A stretch of DNA of 11,354 nt, from positions 1-11,354 of the forward strand of contig JBHHZI010000109.1 in NCBI GenBank assembly GCA_046757965.1, in the 5' to 3' direction. Made by a program: the position numbers and the translations under genes. This document shows, one piece after another, positions 6,767 to 11,354 of this stretch. Below the pieces are notes generated by a model. The model had not been told where the DNA came from. It saw only the letters and a program-made list of their open reading frames with translations, and did not search any database. The DNA comes from JBHHZI01 sp046757965 (GTDB taxonomy: Bacteria; Acidobacteriota; Polarisedimenticolia; SMYD01). The number at the start of each line of letters is the position of its first letter. The stretch's first letter is position 1.

Positions 6767-6792
6767 GCCGCTGTGTTAACCTGCGCCGGGTC

Positions 6793-7362
6793 ATGGCCTC
6801 CTTCCTGAGACAGTTCGTGCAGGCGCCGGCGCGCACCGGAGCGGTGGCGCCCAGTTCCCGTCATCTCGCGGATCGGATGATGGACTGTGCCCGTGTGTCG
6901 GAGGCCTCGGTAATCATCGAGATGGGACCGGGCACCGGCGTGTTCACCGAGCGCATCGCCGCCGAGATCCGACCGGGTAGCCGGTTCTTCGCCCTGGAGG
7001 TGAACGAGACCTTCGCGGCCACCACGCGGCAGCGCTGTCCCGGCGTGACCGTGCATCACGACTCCGCCGCCAACGCCCGCGCGCATCTCGAACGATCGGG
7101 CGAGTCGTCCTGCGACCTGGTGATCTCGTCTCTCCCGTGGGCTTCCTTCGGCCCCCGACTGCAGGCCGAGATCCTCGACACCATCGGCGATATGCTGCGT
7201 CCCGGTGGACGGCTGCTCACCTTCGCCTACCTGCAAGGGCTGGCACTGCCCTCCGGTCAGAAGTTTCGCCGCCAGCTCGAGGCCCGCTTCTCTCGCGTCG
7301 AGAAGAGCCGCACCGTCTGGCGCAACGTGCCCCCGGCCTTCATCTACACCGCCGTCAAGTAG
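6793..7362 (+). CDS. Class I SAM-dependent methyltransferase, PmtA-like phospholipid N-methyltransferase family
   Basis: This 189-residue protein probably transfers methyl groups from S-adenosylmethionine, possibly to phosphatidylethanolamine at the inner membrane as in the PmtA-like (COG3963-type) family. The N-terminus 'FLRQFVQAPARTGAVAPSSRHLA' (4-26) is characteristic of that group. SAM motif I is 'IIEMGPGTGVF' (41-51), the acidic residue at the end of strand 2 is Glu69, motif IV is 'DLVISSLPW' (108-116), and 'MLRPGGRLLTF' (134-144) and the C-terminal 'RTVWRNVPPAFIY' (173-185) complete the pattern. The frame extends back to 6706, but the ATG at 6793 places the conserved N-terminus correctly. 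No clear Shine-Dalgarno precedes it, so a near-leaderless mRNA is possible. It is divergent from the B12 operon and convergent with the MMPL gene. The substrate is uncertain; rRNA adenine methyltransferase-like misannotation is common for this family. Confidence 0.8.
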   Translation: MASFLRQFVQAPARTGAVAPSSRHLADRMMDCARVSEASVIIEMGPGTGVFTERIAAEIRPGSRFFALEVNETFAATTRQRCPGVTVHHDSAANARAHLERSGESSCDLVISSLPWASFGPRLQAEILDTIGDMLRPGGRLLTFAYLQGLALPSGQKFRRQLEARFSRVEKSRTVWRNVPPAFIYTAVK

Positions 7363-7547
7363 CCGGCGGGCTCGCCTGTGCGGGGAAGCCCGGGTCAACC
7401 GCCGTTGACGAACTGACGCGAGTCGCGACGCTGCGACCAAAAGTGCTGGTTGGCCCGTACGACCGAGGAGTCGAACAGAACAGAACTCGACGCTGAGGCA
7501 CGCCGGCACAGACCCCGGGAGCGGCAGCGCCGACCAGCCACCCGAAG
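7363..7547. other. Convergent intergenic region with a small hairpin
   Basis: This 185-bp gap separates the 3' ends of the methyltransferase and MMPL genes. It holds one perfect inverted repeat, GTCAAC-CGCC-GTTGAC (7394-7409), which could form a 6-bp stem, but there is no T run on either side, so an intrinsic terminator cannot be claimed. I see no gene or RNA in it. Confidence 0.4.
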
Positions 7548-10349
7548 TCAGTCGGCGGGACAGTGGCCGTCGGCCGAGACAGCCGATAGAACGGCGCGCG
7601 CAGAGGCCAGCCCCGCGTCACTCACCGGCCCGGAGAGGGTGGTGCAGAGCGAGGCATCCCGGTCGAAGACGCTGACGCTCACCCCCTCGTCGGGTAACTG
7701 ATAGCGCGTCTGCAACGTCCCCTTCCAGTCGACGAGGATACGGATCCGGTCCGGCACACGGAGCTTCAACCGATGTCTCACCTCGGCATCGGTCTTCTTG
7801 CCCATGAGAGGGCGTGCATCGATCGCCCGCAACACGGTCACATCCGCGTCGGCGTCACCCAGGAGCCTGTTCTCCCAGTTCTTCATGCGCCGCAGATCGA
7901 GCGCCGTGCCATGCAGAAGCACGATGACGTCACCATGATGGGCCTCGATGCCGTCCTCGTCACCGAACTGGTCGGTCATCAGCGCACTGCTGCCGCGAGC
8001 GGTCCTCGTCTGCACGGCGGCGGCGAGGACCGGTCCGGCCACCAGGACCCCGACCAGCAGCGCCCCGGTGATCGCCGCTCGCCCGGGGCGAGAAAGGTGT
8101 CCGAGCGGCTTGAAGACCACCAGGAGCAACGGCAGCAGCACGACGACGCAGATCAATCCGAGGATGAGAGCTGCCCCGGTCAGCACGGCGAAGTGAATGG
8201 TCGGCAGGAAGGAGCTGAACAGTCCCACGCCGAAACCCAGCGCCACCGTGAGAGTGGCAAACACTACGGCACGGCCCGAACCGTCCATCATGGCGGTGAG
8301 CGCGGACATCTCGTCGGCGCCCTCGTGAGCGGCGGCGCGAAAGCCGGCGGTCAGGTGGATGGTGTTGTCCACCGTCATGCCCAGACCGATGCTGGCAATC
8401 ATGGCCGTCGGAACGGACAGTGTGATGCCGATCCATCCCATCAACCCGTAGACCAGCAGCACGGGCACGACACTCGGCACGATCGCAAGCACACCCAGAC
8501 GGATCGATCGAAACTGGCCGATCATGGCCAGCAGGATCAGCACCAGCGCGGGCACGAGGCCACGCAGCTGATGATGGACCAGCGACGTGGACAGATCCGA
8601 TAGCACCGCGAAGTTGCCGGTCAGAGACACGTGCGCCAGCCCCGCGTCCTGCGCCGCCTTGTGGATCTCGCCGAACAACTCCTGGGATGCGGCGCTGTCC
8701 AGAGCGGTGACCCGCGCCGAGAGACAGAGGCTACGCCCGTCGCCGGCCACGCAGCGAGCCAGCTCGGCAGGAGCCTCCTCCTGGAGCATCTCGTGCATGT
8801 CCCGGATGTCCGCCTTTGCCGTCGGCCCCTGAGGGAGCACGTTGAAGGCGTCATCACCGCCGTGCATGGCCCGGTTCACCCGAGAGTAGAGATCCGGCAG
8901 GCTGGCCACCTTGCGGATACCGGGCAGCGCCCGGATGGCCCGGGCCAGCCGGTCCACCCGGGACAGAGCGGCGGGGTCATCGGCATCGACCTCATCCACG
9001 AGGATCTCCAGCGAGTTGACGCCGGTGAGATTGCGATCGATGAAGCGCGTGGCCTCATAGAGAGGACTGCCATGCTTGAGGGCATGCAGGAGATCGGTCT
9101 CCACCCGCAGTCGGGTCAGGCCGGCGAGACCCAGACCGATGACCCCCAGCGCCAGCAAGGCGGTCAGTCGCGGGTGCCGGCCGACACCCCGGCCGATGGC
9201 GGCCAGGACATGCTTCACGCGGCCCGGGTGAAACGGCCGGATGATGCGTGGCGGCAGATGCGGCAGGCTGCGCAGCATGATCGGGACCAGAACCATGGTC
9301 AGGAGATAGGAGACCATCACCCCCACCGCCGTGAACAGACCGAAGGTGCGGATCGCCGGGATCGGCAGAAGCACCAGCGAGCCGAACCCGATGGCCGTGG
9401 TCAGCGCCGCGTTGAAGCAGGGCATCCGCACGCGCCGGTACGCCCGCTCCAGGGCCTCCTCCCGGCCCAGGCCGGATTCCCGCGCCACGAGATGATGGTT
9501 CAGGAAATGGACCGCTCCCGCGAGCGAGACGATCATCACGACCGGCGCCAGAAGAGAGGTCACCGGGTTGAGCAGGCGGCCGGCGAGTGTGTAGAGCCCC
9601 AGCGTCCAGATCACGGAGGTGGACATCACTCCCAGCGGCACGATCACTCCCACCGGGTGGCGATACAGCAGCGTCATGACGAGCGCCATGATGAGAAAGA
9701 TCAGCGGGACCAGCACCTTCTGATCGCGGTTGATCGACTCCGCCACATCGACCTTCTCCACCGGAATGCCGGCCACCCGCACCTCGAGGCCATCGGTCAC
9801 GCTGGCGGCGAGCCGACGCACCTGTGAGACGAGGCGGCGGCGGTAGGTGGCATTCTCCTCGGCACGGGCCACGTCCGCGAGCAACGCCGCGGTGTGGGCA
9901 TCGCGGGAGACCAGGAGGCCCCCATAAAGAGGATGCGCCGCCAGAAGTGTGCCGAGCTGCGCAGGCGAGATGGAGCCGTCCTGCACCTTCTGGTACGGTA
10001 CCAGCGGAAACGGCCCCATCTCGTCTCCGTCGATATCCCTGGCGTTGACGGGTGACAGCACGCGCAGCACATGGGGGAGCGCGGCGATCTTGTCGGTCAG
10101 ATCTTTCATCACGGCCAGCCCCCGCTGCGAGAAGATGGCCGGGCCGTGGAGCGCCACCACGATGACCTCGTCCGCCCCGAAGGTCTCGTTGAACCGCCTG
10201 AGACGCCTCATGTCGGAGCCGCCGGCGGGCATCATCGATTCCACGCCGGGATCGACCTGCAAGGTGGCGGCGGAGGAGCCGAGCAGCACGGTCGTGGCAA
10301 CGAGAAGGACGGCGGCCGCGAGACGGTGGGCCAGCAGGAATCGGATCAC
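7548..10349 (-). CDS. MMPL/RND-superfamily transporter with an extra C-terminal extracytoplasmic domain
   Basis: This 933-residue inner-membrane transporter probably exports a lipid or other hydrophobic compound using the proton gradient. It starts at a GTG with GGAG five nt upstream. The two-repeat RND layout is clear: TM1 (8-28), a periplasmic loop (30-205), TM2-TM6 (about 212-360, with 'VVMIVSLAGAVHFLNHH' at 270-286), TM7 (394-412), a second loop (415-590), and TM8-TM12 (about 596-747) with 'IGLGMTVDNTIHLTAGF' (654-670), the sterol-sensing-type motif region where the Asp660 may act in proton relay. Most relatives end near here. This one adds a 13th hydrophobic segment (about 759-779) and a soluble tail (about 800-930) that should lie in the periplasm. 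The tail ends 'LPDEGVSVSVFDRDASLC', which is thioredoxin-fold-like but has no CxxC. The neighbours give no substrate clue. Confidence 0.9.
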   Translation of the reverse strand: MIRFLLAHRLAAAVLLVATTVLLGSSAATLQVDPGVESMMPAGGSDMRRLRRFNETFGADEVIVVALHGPAIFSQRGLAVMKDLTDKIAALPHVLRVLSPVNARDIDGDEMGPFPLVPYQKVQDGSISPAQLGTLLAAHPLYGGLLVSRDAHTAALLADVARAEENATYRRRLVSQVRRLAASVTDGLEVRVAGIPVEKVDVAESINRDQKVLVPLIFLIMALVMTLLYRHPVGVIVPLGVMSTSVIWTLGLYTLAGRLLNPVTSLLAPVVMIVSLAGAVHFLNHHLVARESGLGREEALERAYRRVRMPCFNAALTTAIGFGSLVLLPIPAIRTFGLFTAVGVMVSYLLTMVLVPIMLRSLPHLPPRIIRPFHPGRVKHVLAAIGRGVGRHPRLTALLALGVIGLGLAGLTRLRVETDLLHALKHGSPLYEATRFIDRNLTGVNSLEILVDEVDADDPAALSRVDRLARAIRALPGIRKVASLPDLYSRVNRAMHGGDDAFNVLPQGPTAKADIRDMHEMLQEEAPAELARCVAGDGRSLCLSARVTALDSAASQELFGEIHKAAQDAGLAHVSLTGNFAVLSDLSTSLVHHQLRGLVPALVLILLAMIGQFRSIRLGVLAIVPSVVPVLLVYGLMGWIGITLSVPTAMIASIGLGMTVDNTIHLTAGFRAAAHEGADEMSALTAMMDGSGRAVVFATLTVALGFGVGLFSSFLPTIHFAVLTGAALILGLICVVVLLPLLLVVFKPLGHLSRPGRAAITGALLVGVLVAGPVLAAAVQTRTARGSSALMTDQFGDEDGIEAHHGDVIVLLHGTALDLRRMKNWENRLLGDADADVTVLRAIDARPLMGKKTDAEVRHRLKLRVPDRIRILVDWKGTLQTRYQLPDEGVSVSVFDRDASLCTTLSGPVSDAGLASARAVLSAVSADGHCPAD

Positions 10350-10525
10350 TGCGTCTCCATGAAGCGGATCGCTTCCGCCCCCGGGGGTGGAAAAAACATG
10401 TTAGCAGGATCGATCCCGGTGCCATGACCGCGCCCGGTTCCGCGTGCGGTGCGGACGCAGTACGCCGCGACGTGCGCGACTCCCACGTTGTTGGCGTGTT
10501 GCCAGCCACCGAACGCGAACCGCAT
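10346..10525 (-). CDS. Possible small gene (59 aa) overlapping the start of the MMPL gene
   Basis: A 59-residue frame runs from an ATG at 10525 to a TGA at 10348-10346, overlapping the GTG start of the transporter as GTGA, an arrangement typical of translational coupling. Its composition (only five Arg, several Phe, Val and Ala; 'NNVGVAHVAAYC', then 'MFFPPPGAEAIRFMETQ' at the end) is more protein-like than the Arg-rich alternative frames on the same DNA. There is no clear ribosome site before the ATG, an in-frame TGA lies 48 nt upstream of it, and I recognise no family. It could be a chance frame, or the tail of a decayed gene. Confidence 0.3.
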   Translation of the reverse strand: MRFAFGGWQHANNVGVAHVAAYCVRTARGTGRGHGTGIDPANMFFPPPGAEAIRFMETQ

Positions 10526-10670
10526 CGGGACCGGGGCAGCGCCGGCCGGCCGGGGCCCGCCGGGGTGGGCGCGTCAGCCAGCGCCGTGCGCTAGCCTTGC
10601 CGCCGGGAACAACGCCGGCACCGACCCGGTTCACACCTCTGTTGCCGGAATGGTTCCCAAGGAGGCCCGG
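10350..10670. other. Divergent intergenic region upstream of MMPL and PiT genes
   Basis: The 321 bp between the two divergent genes hold the possible 59-residue frame, the paired inverted repeats at 10361-10392 and a GC-rich stretch (about 10530-10570). A small inverted repeat GGAA-tgg-TTCC lies at 10648-10658, just before the PiT ribosome site. No convincing sigma70 promoter was found for either gene. No RNA gene was recognised. Confidence 0.4.
10361..10392. repeat. Two adjacent inverted repeats upstream of the MMPL start
   Basis: GAAGCG-gat-CGCTTC (10361-10375) shares three bases with TTCCGCCCCCGGGGGTGGAA (10373-10392), which is self-complementary apart from one G-T position. An A6 run follows on the plus strand, which becomes T6 before the hairpin on the minus strand, so this is not an intrinsic terminator in either direction. 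It lies 12 nt before the GTG start and could be an operator, or an mRNA structure that controls the transporter start. Confidence 0.45.
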
Positions 10671-11354
10671 ATGTCTTTTGCCCTTTTTCTCCTGATCCTC
10701 GTCGCCTACGTGGCGTATGCCAACGGCGCCAACGACAACTTCAAGGGTGTGGCGACCCTGCTGGGCAGTGGCACCACCTCGTATCGTGGCGCGCTGCTGT
10801 ACGGCACGGCGGCCACCTTCGCCGGTTCCCTGGCGGCGCTCGCCCTGTCTCGCGGGCTGGTGGCCACCTTCAGCGGCGCCGGCCTGGTGCCGGACGCCCT
10901 GGTCGGCTCACCCGGATTCGTCGCAGTGGTGGCCGCCGGGGCCGGAACCACCGTGCTCCTCGCCACCTGGCTGTCGCTGCCGGTCTCCACCACCCACGCG
11001 CTCACCGGGGCACTGGTCGGGGCGGGGCTGGTCCTGGCGGGACGGGACCTGCAGCTTGGCGCCCTCGGAAGTCACTTCGTGCTGCCTCTCGTCGCCTCAC
11101 CGATCATGGCCGTGGCTCTCACCGCCGGTCTGTACCCGCTGCTGCGCCGGGCCCGGCTGCGGATGGGCGTGGAACGAACAACGTGTGTCTGCGTGGGCGA
11201 GACCTGGGTTCCGGCCACGACCCTCGCGTCGGGAGAGGCGACAGGGTCGTGTGCCATGGATATCGGGGTCTGCGAGGAGCGCTACCAGGGCACCGTGATG
11301 TCGGTGGACGCCCAGCAGGCCCTCAACGGCGCTCACTTCTTCAGCGCCGGGGCC
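10671..11354 (+). CDS. PiT-family inorganic phosphate permease, N-terminal part
   Basis: The 228 codons visible run off the right edge without a stop. PiT proteins are inner-membrane symporters that take up phosphate (usually as a metal-phosphate complex) with protons or sodium. The start is supported by AAGGAGG (10659-10665), five nt before the ATG. The first signature 'YANGANDNFKG' (16-26) and the family pattern 'WLSLPVSTTHALTGALVGAGL' (split over residues 99-120) are both clear, with about five hydrophobic segments in residues 1-158. A hydrophilic loop (about 165-210) contains 'TTCVCVGETW', a small Cys-containing motif seen in some bacterial PiT proteins. 'ALNGAHFFSAGA' at the edge leads into the second repeat. 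Members are usually 330-500 aa, so roughly half to two-thirds is present. No PhoU-like gene or Pho box is visible nearby. Confidence 0.93.
   Translation, partial: MSFALFLLILVAYVAYANGANDNFKGVATLLGSGTTSYRGALLYGTAATFAGSLAALALSRGLVATFSGAGLVPDALVGSPGFVAVVAAGAGTTVLLATWLSLPVSTTHALTGALVGAGLVLAGRDLQLGALGSHFVLPLVASPIMAVALTAGLYPLLRRARLRMGVERTTCVCVGETWVPATTLASGEATGSCAMDIGVCEERYQGTVMSVDAQQALNGAHFFSAGA

Noticed and set aside
7394..7409. Hairpin GTCAAC-CGCC-GTTGAC as an intrinsic terminator of the methyltransferase gene.
   Set aside because: The stem is only 6 bp and no T run follows on either strand.
6613..7509. 298-residue minus-strand frame covering the methyltransferase and the riboswitch 5' end.
   Set aside because: It is antisense to a gene with clear SAM motifs and overlaps the aptamer; no domain is recognisable.
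7773..9827. Plus-strand frames rich in His, Gln, Asp and Arg (7773-8603 and 8631-9827).
   Set aside because: They are shadows of the MMPL transporter gene; the composition is typical of antisense translation of membrane-protein codons.

Overview
The window is uniformly GC-rich with tightly packed genes, signal peptides, a lipoprotein and a TonB-dependent receptor, so the source is a diderm (Gram-negative-type) bacterium. The phylum cannot be fixed from this sequence. The surface-protein style (a C-terminal domain with a 'FYLVR' strand ending in Cys-Pro, and Asp-rich calcium loops) reminds me of Acidobacteriota or Myxococcota-like environmental lineages, but this is recollection and not a search result.

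Left and centre (about 1-6711, minus strand): a cobalamin (B12) riboswitch operon. The order of transcription is a weak promoter candidate near 6683-6711, the B12 aptamer (about 6690-6490), a competing antiterminator hairpin (6470-6435), an intrinsic terminator with eight T (6440-6394), and then five genes. These encode a secreted protein of unknown function (352 aa), a secreted surface protein with an N-terminal beta-rich domain, two calcium-type loops and a C-terminal domain (425 aa), a TonB-dependent outer-membrane receptor (701 aa, BtuB-like by context), a beta-propeller lipoprotein (516 aa, resembling in architecture the BtuG class of surface B12-capture proteins), and the start of a fifth exported protein that runs off the left edge. 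Genes 1-4 are joined by a 2-nt gap and two ATGA overlaps, so they look like one translationally coupled unit. The simplest reading is an outer-membrane corrinoid capture and uptake system, expressed when B12 is scarce, with extra secreted components that I do not recognise as characterised.

Middle (6712-7362, plus strand): a divergent small class I SAM methyltransferase of the PmtA-like (COG3963-type) family, separated from the riboswitch by about 100 bp that carries a perfect 12-bp palindrome.

Right (7548-10525, minus strand): a large MMPL/RND-superfamily transporter with a GTG start, 13 predicted membrane segments and an unusual C-terminal extracytoplasmic domain. It is preceded by a possible 59-residue small gene that overlaps its start codon as GTGA. 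The spacer before it carries two adjacent inverted repeats.

Far right (10671-11354, plus strand): the N-terminal half of a PiT-family inorganic phosphate permease, cut by the window edge. No rRNA, tRNA, CRISPR array, transposase or integrase was seen.
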